Positions 17,868 to 27,706 of a stretch of DNA of 44,773 bases are shown here, piece by piece. Position numbers and translations under genes: made by a program. The notes below the pieces were generated by a model, which worked only from the letters and a program-made list of their open reading frames with translations, did not search any database and was not told the DNA's origin. Origin of the DNA: Nitrobacter sp. 62-23 (GTDB lineage Bacteria > Pseudomonadota > Alphaproteobacteria > Rhizobiales > Xanthobacteraceae). The first letter of the stretch is position 1. The number at the start of each line of letters is the position of its first letter. The DNA is taken from positions 1 through 44,773 of the forward strand of contig NZ_MKSM01000114.1 of the NCBI RefSeq assembly GCF_001897285.1. The letters run 5' to 3'.

Positions 17868-20201
17868 ATGAACTCAAGGACGCGACCGCGAGCGTCCCCG
17901 CGAATAGCCGTTTTGATGTACATGACAAGCGCTGCCTGGGTACAGTCGGCTCAGGCCCAGAACGCGGTGCCATCTACGTCATCGCAGCGGAACGCGTTGC
18001 CGACCATCGAAGTCGTGTCGGACGGGCGGACTCGGCATACACAGGTCAGGGGCGCCACCGCTAGCCGCTCTCACCACGCCACGGCGCGACCGGCCGCGCC
18101 CGCCGCCACGGTCCCATCGCCTGCTCCCGCAACGTCCGGTTCGGGGTCATCTCCGGGATCGCCCCGGCCCGAGTTGTCAGCGGCGAGTGAAATGGTCGTC
18201 AGCGGCACCGAGGTCAACACCCGGCCCTTCTCGCGTCCGGCCGAGGCACTCGAGGTCGTGCCCGGCTTGATCGTCACCCAGCACAGCGGCGACGGCAAGG
18301 CCAACCAATACTTTCTGCGCGGCTTCAATCTCGATCACGGCACCGATTTCGCAATCACGGTCGACCGCATGCCGGTGAACATGCGGACCCACGGCCACGG
18401 GCAAGGCTACGCTGACCTGAACTTTCTGATCCCGGAGCTGATCGGCTCCATCGACATCCGCAAGGGGCCGTATTTCGCCGACGAAGGTGATTTCTCATCC
18501 GTGGGCGCCGCGCATATCAATCTCATCAATGGCATGCCCGGCTCGATGGCCTCACTGACCATGGGCAGTTTCGGCTACTGGCGCGGGCTCGGTATCACCT
18601 CGAACAAGGTGGGCGACGGCACGCTGCTGGCGGCAGGCGAAGTCAACGCATATAACGGCCCGTGGGATAATCCCGACGATCTGCGCAAGCTCAACGGCGT
18701 CGTACGCTACAGCCACGGCACGCCCGACGACGGGTTCTCGCTGACCGCGATGGCCTATTCCAACCGCTGGAATTCGACCGACCAGATCCCGCTGCGCGCC
18801 ATTGAATCCGGCGAGATCGGACGCTATGGCGCGCTCGATCCGACAGATGGCGGCAGGTCCGACCGCTTTTCGCTGTCGGGCCAATGGGCGCAGTCCGGCG
18901 AGGCGGGCGTCTCGCGGGCCAATGTCTACGTCATCAAGAGTTCGCTCGATCTGTGGAACAACTTCACCTTCTTCCTCGACGATCCCGTCAACGGCGACCA
19001 ATTCCATCAGCATGACGATCGCCTGGTAGGCGGCGTCGACGCCTCGCATACGTTTAGCGTGAGCCTCGCCGGCCTGCCGACGGAGACCGAGATCGGCCTG
19101 CAAAGCCGCTATGACGACATCGATGTCGCGCTGACCAACACCGTGCAGCGGCAGTTCCTGTCCGATGTGCGCAGCGACAAGGTGCAGGAGGGCAGCATCG
19201 GCCTTTACATCAGCAACACCGTGCGATGGACCGACTGGCTCCGCACCACGCTCGGCTATCGCGGCGATTTCTATGCCACCAATGTCGATTCGATTTTCAA
19301 CGCAGCGAATTCCGGCAGGGCACAGGCCGCAATCGGAAGTCCGAAGGCCGGCGTCGTGTTCGGGCCGTTCCACAACACCGAGTTTTTCATCAATGCGGGC
19401 GAAGGCTTTCACAGCAACGATGCGCGAGGCGTGACCATCACGCAATCGCCAACCGATGGCTCTCCGGTCGACTCCTCGCCGTTTCTGGTCAGAACGCGCG
19501 GCGCCGAAATCGGCATCCGTTCCCGCGCCATCGCCGGCCTCGATAGCGCGGTCAGCGTGTTCATTCTGGATTCGGCCTCTGAAATCCTGTTCGTGGGTGA
19601 TGCCGGCGACACCGAAGCCAGCCGCCCCAGCCGACGCTATGGCATCGAATGGACCAATCGTTATCAACCGGCATCATGGTTGAGATTTGATGGCGATATC
19701 GCGCTCACCCACGCGCGCTTTCGCGGAGACCAGCCCGATCAGGCCGCGGCCTATGCCGAACTCGCCGGCTATCCGGAAAGCCAGATCGGCAACGCGCCCG
19801 GCAACTACATTCCCGGCGCGCCGAACATGATCGCGTCGGCGGGCATGCGGATTGGCGAAGCGATCGGCTGGTTCGGCGCATTGCGCTATCGTTATTTCGG
19901 ACCGCGCCCGCTGACCGAGGACAACGCGTTCACCTCGCCCGCGACCGGGTTGTTGAACGGACAGATCGGTTATCGATTCGAGAACGGCTGGCGGGTTCAA
20001 CTCGATGCGTTCAACCTGACCAACAGCCGGACCGACCAGATCACCTACGCTTACGGATCGCTGCTGAAGTCGGATGCGCTATTTGCGCAGTGCCTTGCCA
20101 ATATTCCGCCGGCGGCTGTCTGTTCGACCGGGGTCATGGACCGGGTGCTGCATCCGGTCGAGCCGTTCGCCGTCCGGCTCACCGTTACAGGACGGTTTTA
20201 G
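17868..20201 (+). CDS. TonB-dependent outer-membrane receptor, probable metal type
   Basis: Ligand-gated outer-membrane channel powered by TonB-ExbBD. The 777-residue protein has a signal peptide (1-30, ending QAQA), a TonB-box-like PTIEVVSDG (about 45-53), a long Pro/Ser/Ala linker (about 54-105), a plug domain (about 106-220; NQYFLRGFNLDHGTDF, IDIRKGPYFADEGDFS) and a C-terminal beta-barrel ending in Phe. His-rich pieces THGHGQGY (174-181) and QFHQHDDR hint at a metal ligand. The substrate is not determined. The urease and nickel-permease genes nearby make nickel an attractive guess, but this is inference. GGGG lies 8 nt before the ATG. A palindrome begins at its stop codon. Confidence 0.88.
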   Translation: MNSRTRPRASPRIAVLMYMTSAAWVQSAQAQNAVPSTSSQRNALPTIEVVSDGRTRHTQVRGATASRSHHATARPAAPAATVPSPAPATSGSGSSPGSPRPELSAASEMVVSGTEVNTRPFSRPAEALEVVPGLIVTQHSGDGKANQYFLRGFNLDHGTDFAITVDRMPVNMRTHGHGQGYADLNFLIPELIGSIDIRKGPYFADEGDFSSVGAAHINLINGMPGSMASLTMGSFGYWRGLGITSNKVGDGTLLAAGEVNAYNGPWDNPDDLRKLNGVVRYSHGTPDDGFSLTAMAYSNRWNSTDQIPLRAIESGEIGRYGALDPTDGGRSDRFSLSGQWAQSGEAGVSRANVYVIKSSLDLWNNFTFFLDDPVNGDQFHQHDDRLVGGVDASHTFSVSLAGLPTETEIGLQSRYDDIDVALTNTVQRQFLSDVRSDKVQEGSIGLYISNTVRWTDWLRTTLGYRGDFYATNVDSIFNAANSGRAQAAIGSPKAGVVFGPFHNTEFFINAGEGFHSNDARGVTITQSPTDGSPVDSSPFLVRTRGAEIGIRSRAIAGLDSAVSVFILDSASEILFVGDAGDTEASRPSRRYGIEWTNRYQPASWLRFDGDIALTHARFRGDQPDQAAAYAELAGYPESQIGNAPGNYIPGAPNMIASAGMRIGEAIGWFGALRYRYFGPRPLTEDNAFTSPATGLLNGQIGYRFENGWRVQLDAFNLTNSRTDQITYAYGSLLKSDALFAQCLANIPPAAVCSTGVMDRVLHPVEPFAVRLTVTGRF

Positions 20202-20249
20202 AGCCTGATCCCGAAACGTGGAAACCGGTTTTCGGACACGATCATGCTC
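20201..20249 (+). terminator. Palindrome at the 3' end of the TonB-receptor gene
   Basis: A 49-bp imperfect palindrome, GAGCCTGATCCCGAAA ... TTTTCGGACACGATCATGCTC, starting in the stop codon. It belongs to the GAGCATGATCCCGAAAA repeat type common in Bradyrhizobium-like genomes and may also end or protect the transcript. Confidence 0.5.
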
Positions 20250-20302
20250 AAACAAAGAAGACGGGCGACGAGCCTGATTCAACGCCGTTGAAGCAGACTT
20301 CT

Positions 20303-20410
20303 AGAGCCTTTTGCTTTCTGACGGGATCAGAAGCGCGGCGCTATGATTTTGATCCCGTGCGTTTTCTTCATGCGAACCTGTCATCCATCCTCGGGGGCAA
20401 GCCCGAGGAT
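20303..20410. repeat. Dispersed intergenic repeat (copy 2; related copy at 3851-3930)
   Basis: It shares TGCGTTTTCTTCA-GCGAACC and ATCCATCCTCGGG-CAAGCCCGAG with 3851-3930. It also contains an internal hairpin GGGATCAGAA... TTTTGATCCC. It fills much of the roughly 300-bp gap between the convergent TonB-receptor and RND genes; no gene is present there. Confidence 0.6.
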
Positions 20411-20495
20411 GGGCTTGGCGCGAAAACACCGTGCAACCTTCGCCGTCCAATGGCGCCACGTCCTTCTTCCGCCGACCGCATCGCCGCCCTCCATC

Positions 20496-23400
20496 TCAAT
20501 CAACGAGTGCCGGACTTGGCTGGCTCTCCACTTCCTTAGCGCGGAAGAAAATCACATAGAGCGCCGGCAGGACGAGGAGTGTCAGCACCGTGGCCACGAA
20601 CAGGCCGCCCATGATGGCGAAGGCCATCGGCCCCCAGAACACCGTCGGCGCGATCGGAATGAAGCCGAGCACGGTCGAGATCGCGGTCAGCATGATCGGC
20701 CGGAATCGGGACACCGCGCCTTCAACGATGGCGTTCCACAGGTCGCGGCCCTGTTTGCGCTCGGCCTCGATCTGCTCGATGAGAATGACCGCATTGCGCG
20801 CGATCATGCCCATCAAAGCGAGAATGCCGAGGATGGCGACGAAGCCCAGCGGCCGGCCGGACAACAGCAGCGCCAGAACGATGCCGATTAACCCCATGGG
20901 CACGAGCAGGAGCACCATGGCGAGGCGGCTGAAACTGTGCAACTGCGCCATCAGGAACAACAGCATCAGGAACAGCATGGCCGGCGCCACCGCATAGACC
21001 GAAGCCTGAGACGCGGCGCTTTCCTCGACCGTGCCGCCGACCGCGATATGATAGCCGCGCGGCAGGTCCGCCCGTAGTTTGGCGATCGCCGGCGCGAGCG
21101 CCGCGACCGCGCCTTCCGGCGTCGCGCCGGGCGCGACATCGGCCTGAACCGTGAGCGTCGGCACGCGGTCGCGCCGCCAGACCAGCGGATATTCCTGGTC
21201 GTACTCAAAGCGCGCGATCTGGCTCAGGGGAACCGTTTGGCCGCTTGGCAGGGGCACCTGCAAGGATTGCAATGTGTCGAGCGAGACGCGCTGCTCCCCT
21301 TTCGCGCGGGCGATGATGTCGACGAGATAGATGTCGTCGCGCACCTGCGTGACCGGCGCGCCGGTCATGACCGTATTGAGGAAGGACGACAGGGCCTGAG
21401 AGCTCAGGCCGAGCAGCCGCGCCTGATCCTGGTCGATCTCGACCCGCACCTGGCGCGCCGGCTCCATCCAGTCAAAATTTACGCGGCGTAACGCGCCTTC
21501 ATTGCCGAGGATCGCCCCGAGCTGCAAGGAGATCGCGCGCACCTGCCCGAGATCGGGACCGCTGACGCGATATTGCACCGGCCAGCCGACCGGCGGCCCC
21601 AGTTCCAGCGGCGAGACGCGCGAGACGACGCTGGGGAAATTTTCGGCGAGCGTCTTTTCCAGCTTGGCATGCAGCCGCTCGCGCGCGGCAACGTCCTTGG
21701 CGATAACCACCGCCTGGGCGAAGAAGTCATTGGCAAGCTGCACATTGAGCGGCAGGTAGAAGCGGATCGCGCCGCGGCCGACATAGGTGCTCCAGCTGGC
21801 GACGTCCGGATCCTCCTTGAGAACGGCGTCGAGCCTCTCGGCGACCTTGTCGCTGGCGAAGATCGAGGCGTTCTGCGGCAAGGTAAGATCGACCACCAGC
21901 TCCGGCCGGTCCGAGGCCGGGAAGAACTGACGCGGCACCAGGGGCATGGCGAGAAGCGACAGGACGAAACAGCCGACTGTGATGCCGATCGTGATCCAGC
22001 GATAGCGCATGGCGACGAGCAGGACCGAGCGGAAAACATTCATCACCCGGCTCGGCTTTTCCTCCTTTTTCGCCTCCGGCTTGAGCAGCCAGACGCCGAG
22101 CAGCGGCGCGAAGATCACTGCGACGAACCAGGAGACGATCAGCGCGATGGTGACGACCGCGAAGATCGAAAACGTATATTCGCCGGCCGAGGACCGGGCG
22201 AAGCCGATCGGGACGAAGCCGGCCGCCGTGACGAAGGAGCCGGTCAGCATCGGCGCGGCCACGCTGTCATAGGAGAACGCCGCCGCCTTTTCCTTGCTGT
22301 CGCCGAGGCCGAGGCGCACGATCATCACGTCGATGGTCGTCATGGCGCTGTCGACCAGCAGGCTGAGCGCGATGATCAGGGCGCCGAGCGAGATGCGCTG
22401 AAGATCGATGTGCAGCGCCTCCATGATCGGAAAGACGATGGCGAGCGTCAGCGGGATGGTCAGCGCCACCACCGTTCCCGGCCGCAGGCCGAGGCTGATG
22501 ATGCTCACCGCCATGATGATGGCGATGGCCTGCCACAGGGATTCCATGAATTCGCCGATCGCCGTCTTGACCACGACCGGCTGGTCGGAGACGAGCGCGA
22601 CATTGACGCCGAGCGGCAGTTCCTGAACTTCGTCCGCGACCGCTTTCTTCACATTCGCGCCGAGGCCGAGAATATCGCCGCCGTCGCGCATGGCGATGGC
22701 GAGGCCGATGGCAGGCTTGCCGTTAACGCGGAACATCGGCTGCGGCGGGTCCGAAAGCGTGCGGCGTACCTCGGCTATGTCGCGCAGGCGGATCAGCTGG
22801 CCGTTGGACAGGAAATTGAGGTCGAGCAGGTCGTTTTCGGATTTGAAGGCGCCGCTGACGCGGATCGACAATTTCTCGTCGCCGGTCTGGATCGACCCGG
22901 CCGGAATGACCGCGTTCTGCGCCCGGATCGCCGCGATCAGCGCGGCGCGGTCGATGCCGAGCCCGGCGAGCTGGCGGGTCGAGAATTCGACATAGATCTG
23001 CTCGTTCTGCGCGCCGAGAATCTCGATCTTGGAGACGTCGGGAACTTGCAGCAGCTTCGAGCGCATCTCCTCGACATAGTCGCGCAATTCGCGGTGGCTG
23101 AAGCCGTTGTCGGCCGTAAAGCCATAGATCAGGCCATAGGTGTCGCCGAAATCGTCATTGAAGCCGGGGCCGACCACGCCCTGGGGCAGCGAGCCGCGAA
23201 TATCGCCGATGTTCTTGCGCACCTGATACCAGATGTCCGGCACCTCCTTGGGCGAGGTCGAGCCCTTGAGATTGACGAAGATCGTCGTCAGGCCGGGGGT
23301 CGTATAGGACCGCAGGTAGTCGAGGCCCGTGGTCTCCTGCAATTTGCGCTCGATCCGCTCGGTAACCTGCGTCAGCGTGTCTTCCATGGTCGCGCCGGGC

Positions 23401-23561
23401 CAGGCGGCCTGCACGATCATGGTGCGGAAGGTGAAGGCCGGGTCCTCGTTGCGGCCGAGACGGTAATAGGACGACAGGCCGATGACCGTGATCGCGAGCA
23501 TCATGAAGACGACGAATGAGCGATGCTTCAGCGCCCATTCGGAAAGATTGGGGCCGATCAT
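20496..23561 (-). CDS. RND efflux pump, inner-membrane permease
   Basis: Proton-driven permease of the resistance-nodulation-division family, exporting substrates through an adaptor and an outer-membrane channel. The 1021-residue protein has the family plan: one helix, a large periplasmic loop, six helices, and the same again. In helix 4 the usual Asp-Asp pair reads LLVDSAMTT, that is Asp404-Ser405, and in helix 10 the AcrB lysine region reads ARNAVILIE with Arg. The first and last portions look intact and full length. Its start overlaps the adaptor stop by 4 nt. No outer-membrane factor or regulator is adjacent. Drug versus metal cargo cannot be decided from sequence. Confidence 0.92.
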   Translation of the reverse strand: MIGPNLSEWALKHRSFVVFMMLAITVIGLSSYYRLGRNEDPAFTFRTMIVQAAWPGATMEDTLTQVTERIERKLQETTGLDYLRSYTTPGLTTIFVNLKGSTSPKEVPDIWYQVRKNIGDIRGSLPQGVVGPGFNDDFGDTYGLIYGFTADNGFSHRELRDYVEEMRSKLLQVPDVSKIEILGAQNEQIYVEFSTRQLAGLGIDRAALIAAIRAQNAVIPAGSIQTGDEKLSIRVSGAFKSENDLLDLNFLSNGQLIRLRDIAEVRRTLSDPPQPMFRVNGKPAIGLAIAMRDGGDILGLGANVKKAVADEVQELPLGVNVALVSDQPVVVKTAIGEFMESLWQAIAIIMAVSIISLGLRPGTVVALTIPLTLAIVFPIMEALHIDLQRISLGALIIALSLLVDSAMTTIDVMIVRLGLGDSKEKAAAFSYDSVAAPMLTGSFVTAAGFVPIGFARSSAGEYTFSIFAVVTIALIVSWFVAVIFAPLLGVWLLKPEAKKEEKPSRVMNVFRSVLLVAMRYRWITIGITVGCFVLSLLAMPLVPRQFFPASDRPELVVDLTLPQNASIFASDKVAERLDAVLKEDPDVASWSTYVGRGAIRFYLPLNVQLANDFFAQAVVIAKDVAARERLHAKLEKTLAENFPSVVSRVSPLELGPPVGWPVQYRVSGPDLGQVRAISLQLGAILGNEGALRRVNFDWMEPARQVRVEIDQDQARLLGLSSQALSSFLNTVMTGAPVTQVRDDIYLVDIIARAKGEQRVSLDTLQSLQVPLPSGQTVPLSQIARFEYDQEYPLVWRRDRVPTLTVQADVAPGATPEGAVAALAPAIAKLRADLPRGYHIAVGGTVEESAASQASVYAVAPAMLFLMLLFLMAQLHSFSRLAMVLLLVPMGLIGIVLALLLSGRPLGFVAILGILALMGMIARNAVILIEQIEAERKQGRDLWNAIVEGAVSRFRPIMLTAISTVLGFIPIAPTVFWGPMAFAIMGGLFVATVLTLLVLPALYVIFFRAKEVESQPSPALVD

Positions 23562-24673
23562 GACCGCGCGCCCTCAAGGCGGACCTTCTGGCCCGGAACC
23601 AGCGCCTGAACGCCGGCGGTGACGACGATCTCGCCGCCGTCGAGTCCCCCCGAAAGCACCACTGTCCCGGGATCAAAGCGCGCAACCTCGACAGGCTTGA
23701 GACTGACGGTCAGGCTGTTCGGATCGACCACCCAAACCGCCGGCCTTTTGTCCGTGGCCGTCAAGGCGCTCGCAGGCAGTGAAATTCCGTGGCCATGGTC
23801 GACGTCCACCCGGCCCGTCACGGTTGCGCCGAGCCGCATGGCCGGCGGCGGATCATTGACCGCCACGCGGACCTTGAACGTGCGCGTGACCGGGTCGGCC
23901 TGCGGATCGATCTGCCGCACCCGACCCTTGGCGGTCACGCTTGGATCGTCGGTCAGAGCAATGGTCACATCGGCGTCGCCCGGCGCCGTACGCAACACCT
24001 GAGCCGAAACGTCGAACACAGCGTCCCAGCCGGCATCGCGCGCAACCGTGAAGATCGTCTGCCCGGCCTGCACTACCTCGCCCGATTCCGCCGCGCGGCG
24101 AGTGATCGTGCCGGTCACGCCCGCCCTGAGTTCAGTGTAGCTGACGCGGTCCTCGGCGATTTCAGCCTGGGCCTTGGCATTATCCACTGCCGCCTGCGCG
24201 GTGCGCAGGGCTTGCTGGGCCTGATCGAAATTGGCGCGGGTGGTCCAGCCCTGCCGCAGCAATGTCTCCTGCCGGTCGAAATGATTGGAATCCTGCTCCA
24301 GCCGGGCGTTGGCGGCCGCGAGCGCGGCGCGCGCGGAGCGAAGCGAGTTCAATTCGTTCTGCGGATCGAGCTTGGCCACCAACTGATCCGGCGTGACGCG
24401 ATCGCCCGTATCCACCAGGCGCTCGATGATCCGGCCGCCGATACGAAAGGCGAGCGCGACTTCCTTTTCCGCCTGAAGCTGTCCGGTCAAGACGATGGAT
24501 TCGCCTAGACCACCCTTTTCGGCGACCACGGTGCGGACGTGACGCGGCGGCGGCGCTTCCTTGGCGACCTCGCGCTCGCAGCCGGACAGCATGACTACGA
24601 GCAGCGGAGCAACCGCAAGCAACAGGCAGGATCGGCTTCGGGCAACCATGCCGGGGTGAACTGACGAGGACAT
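23558..24673 (-). CDS. RND efflux periplasmic adaptor lipoprotein (MFP)
   Basis: Membrane-fusion protein that joins the RND permease to an outer-membrane channel. The 371-residue protein has a lipoprotein signal with lipobox LSGC (Cys32), a biotinyl-lipoyl-like domain (LTGQLQAEKEVALAFRIGGRI, and later LRAGVTGTITRRAAESGEVVQAGQTIFTV), an alpha-helical hairpin (about 105-175) and beta-barrel and membrane-proximal domains to the end. The ATG at 24673 begins the signal peptide. Its stop overlaps the permease start (ATGA), so the two are translationally coupled. A dispersed repeat lies directly upstream. Confidence 0.93.
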   Translation of the reverse strand: MSSSVHPGMVARSRSCLLLAVAPLLVVMLSGCEREVAKEAPPPRHVRTVVAEKGGLGESIVLTGQLQAEKEVALAFRIGGRIIERLVDTGDRVTPDQLVAKLDPQNELNSLRSARAALAAANARLEQDSNHFDRQETLLRQGWTTRANFDQAQQALRTAQAAVDNAKAQAEIAEDRVSYTELRAGVTGTITRRAAESGEVVQAGQTIFTVARDAGWDAVFDVSAQVLRTAPGDADVTIALTDDPSVTAKGRVRQIDPQADPVTRTFKVRVAVNDPPPAMRLGATVTGRVDVDHGHGISLPASALTATDKRPAVWVVDPNSLTVSLKPVEVARFDPGTVVLSGGLDGGEIVVTAGVQALVPGQKVRLEGARS

Positions 24674-24688
24674 TCGAACCTCACATTA

Positions 24689-24790
24689 GAGCCGTTCCGG
24701 CAAACATGCGCAGCGGTTCTGCGTCCGGAATTCGTGAAAACTAAAGAGATAGAACATCGGAGGCGATTCTGGTCTCGCCGAAAATGCTCT
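24689..24790. repeat. Dispersed GAGC...GCTC repeat
   Basis: It runs from GAGCCGTTCCGGCAAACATGCG to CTCGCCGAAAATGCTC and shares its blocks with 31256-31352 and 6981-7109 (TGCG, GCGGTT, GTCCGGAATT, AGAGATAGA, CGATTCTG). The roughly 260-bp gap around it contains no gene. Confidence 0.65.
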
Positions 24791-24936
24791 GGCCGGTGGC
24801 GTGGCGACAATATCGTTTAGCATGATCTTATATAGATTCCGCCTCGAAGATAAACCCTGAGCCCACCGACCCCGATCTCATCCGCAAGGTCTCATCCGCA
24901 CGGCGATCTGGCTGACGTTCATCCGCCTGTCCCGTT

Positions 24937-27665
24937 CTAACGAGCCGTCGCGGCCTTTCTCAGCGCGGGACTTGATCTGACGATGAACTTCTCGATCTCC
25001 ACCACGAGGAAAAAGACGACTCCCCCGGCAACCAGCCAAAGCCAGGCGGATCGCGGCATCGCCTCGGTGTCGAAGATTGCCTGGAGCGGCGGCGCATAGG
25101 TGAACAGAAGCTGCAACACCACGACCGCGCCAATTCCGTACCAAAGATAGGGATTGCCCATGTGGGCGCGCACCGACAGGGAGGAATCGAGCAAATAGCG
25201 GCTGTTGAGGAGATAGAAGATCTGCCCCATCGTGATGGCGTTGACGGCGACAGTGCGCGCCAACGGGTCAGAGGCGCCGTGCGCCTTCATCCAGAAGAAG
25301 GCCGCGAGCGTATAGAGCACGAGCGCCGCGCCGACGAAGAGAATGCGCCATATCCCGAAGCCGGTGACGATCGGCCGATCCATTGCGCGCGGCGGCCGCA
25401 ACATCACGTCCGCCTCATGCGGCTCGAAGGAAATGGCGAGGCCGAGAGCCACGGACGTGACCATGTTCACCCACAGCACCTGCGGGCGGTGATCGGGAGA
25501 GTAAATGCAAACAGAATCGCGACCGCGATCACCGCCCCCTGGGCGATATTGGTCGGCAGCAGGAAAAGCATCGCCTTCTCGATATTGTTGTAGACGGTGC
25601 GACCCTCCTTCACCGCCGCAGAGATCGAGGCGAAATTGTCGTCGGCGAGAATCATCCCGGCCGCTTCCTTCGTGACCTCGGTGCCCTTGATGCCCATCGC
25701 CACGCCAATATCCGCTTTCTTGAGCGCCGGCGCGTCGTTCACGCCGTCGCCGGTCATGGCGACGATCTGCCGGTTGGCCTGAATCGCCTTCACAAGCCGC
25801 AGCTTGTGCTCCGGGCTTGCGCGGGCGAAGACGTCCACGTCGCGCACGCAATCCTGCAAGGCCGCATCGTTCATGGCCTCGATCTCGGTGCCGGCAACGG
25901 CGGTCTTGCCGTCGCCGATGCCGAGCATTTTCGCGATGGCCGCCGCGGTGATCTTATGGTCGCCGGTGATCATCGTCACCCGGATGCCGCCGCCGTGACA
26001 TTCCCGGACGGCGTCGATCGCCTCCTTGCGCGGCGGATCCATCAGTCCCACGAGGCCCAGCAGGATCAGGTTCTTCGGAAGGTCCTCGGCCTTGAGGCCG
26101 CCTGCCGCTAGACTCGGCGCGGGCAGCCACGCGAGCCCCAGCACGCGCTCGCCCTGCGCGGCGAGCCGATCGCCCTCCCGCATGAAGCGGTCGCGGTCGA
26201 GGGGCGCCGGAGCGGACGCCGTCTGCTGGCGGTCGCAATGATCGAGGATCACCTCGGGCGCGCCCTTCACCAGCAGCATCTCGCCGCTAGCCCCGCGGTT
26301 GAAGGTCGCCATGAACTTGTGTTCGGATTCGAAAGGAATTCCGTCGATCCGAGGCGCGGCGGCGGCTTCCGCCGCACGGTCCATGCCGAGCTTGGCGGCG
26401 AAGGGATAGAGCGCGCCCTCGGTCGGATCACCCTCGACCTTCCACTTGCCGTCGTCCCGAAAAATTTCGGCATCGTTACACAGCAACGATACGCGGCCCA
26501 TCAGCACCAGCGTTTCGGGCAGGTTGCCGACCGGCTGACCGTTCGCCTTCACCTCGCCCTCGGGCGCGTAGCCGTCTCCCGTGACCTCATAGGCTTCGCC
26601 TGCCGTGACGACGGAGGTCACCATCATCTCCATCAGCGTCAGCGTACCCGTCTTGTCCGAGCAGATGCGTGAGACCGATCCGAGGGTTTCGACCGCCGGA
26701 AGACGGCGGATGATGGCGTTGCGCTGGGCCATGCGCTGGACGCCGATGGCGAGCGTGATGGTGATCAACGCCGGAAGCCCCTCCGGGATCATCGAAACGG
26801 CAATGCCGACGACGGCCTGGAACAACTCGACGAAGCTCATGTGGCCGAGCCAATGGCCCCAGGCGAAAAGCAGAACGCCGATGACGGCGATGGCTGCGGT
26901 GATGACGTAGCCGAATTTCTTGATCTGACGCAGCAGCGGCGTTTCGAGCATCTGCACGTCTGCGAGCATCTGGTTGATGCGGCCAAGCTCCGTCTCGCCA
27001 CCCGTCGCCACGACGATGCCGGTGCCCCGGCCCGACACGACCATGGTGCCGGAGAACGCCATGTTCTCGCGATCCCCGACGGTCGCCTTGACGGGGACCG
27101 GCAGGGTGAGCTTTTCGGCAGGCACGGACTCGCCCGTCAGCGCCGCTTCCTCGGTGCGTAGATTCTTCACGTCGAGAAGGCGCATGTCCGCGGGAATCCT
27201 GTCGCCCGATTCCAGAAGCACGACATCACCCGGTACGAGATCCTCCGCCGGGATCATGCGGGTTTCCCCGCCGCGCACCACGCGAGCCTCCGCGGAGAGC
27301 ATGTTGCGGATGGAATCGAGCGCCTTCTCGGCCCGTCCCTCCTGCAGGAAACCCAGGAGCCCATTGAGAATAACGACCGCGAAGATAATGGAAGCGTCGA
27401 GCCACAGGCTCAGCATGAGCTTCACGAAGCCCGCCGCGAGCAAGACATAGATGAGAATATTGTTGAACTGGGCGAGAAGCCGCATCAGCGGTCCCTGCTT
27501 CTTGCCCTGAGGCAGGCGGTTCGGCCCATGGCTCTTCAGCCGCACGGCCGTCTCGGCCGCATCGAGGCCGCGCGCGCGCTCGACACGCAGTTGCTTCTCG
27601 ATGTCCTCGGCCGGCATCGCGTGCCACGGCGTCGATGCTATCCCTGGAGCCGCGACCTCGTTCAT
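24937..27665 (-). pseudogene. P2-type cation-transporting ATPase, split by a frameshift
   Basis: P-type ATPase of the Ca2+/Mg2+-ATPase (COG0474) group. The first frame (27665 to 25467) gives 732 residues: actuator TGES (177-180), helix-4 PEGLP (294-298), phosphorylation site DKTGT (Asp337), nucleotide-binding KGAPE (467-471) and hinge TGDGVND (638-644). After FTLPIT (residue 726) this frame ends within seven codons, while the second frame continues the family sequence as PQVLWVNMVTSVALGL and runs to 24937 through helices 6-10. Only five bases stand between ACC (Thr) and CAG (Gln) where six are needed, so one base is missing near 25485-25490. Restored length would be about 909 residues. It follows the Na/Pi gene by 41 nt. 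Substrate unknown; helix 6 has Ser where Ca2+ pumps have Asp. Confidence 0.88.
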
Positions 27666-27706
27666 GCTGGTTTCTCCGGTTGCGGTGGATGTGGAGCCCG
27701 CGCGGC

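Noticed and set aside
21573-23519. 648-codon plus-strand open frame opposite the RND permease
   Set aside because: The composition is Arg/Asp/His-rich as expected for an antisense frame; the minus-strand permease is intact across the same bases.
25467-25510. Programmed ribosomal frameshifting as the explanation for the ATPase frame change
   Set aside because: There is no slippery heptamer and no clear stimulatory structure at ACCGCCCGCAGG, and this family is not known to use it. A single-base deletion or sequencing error is simpler.
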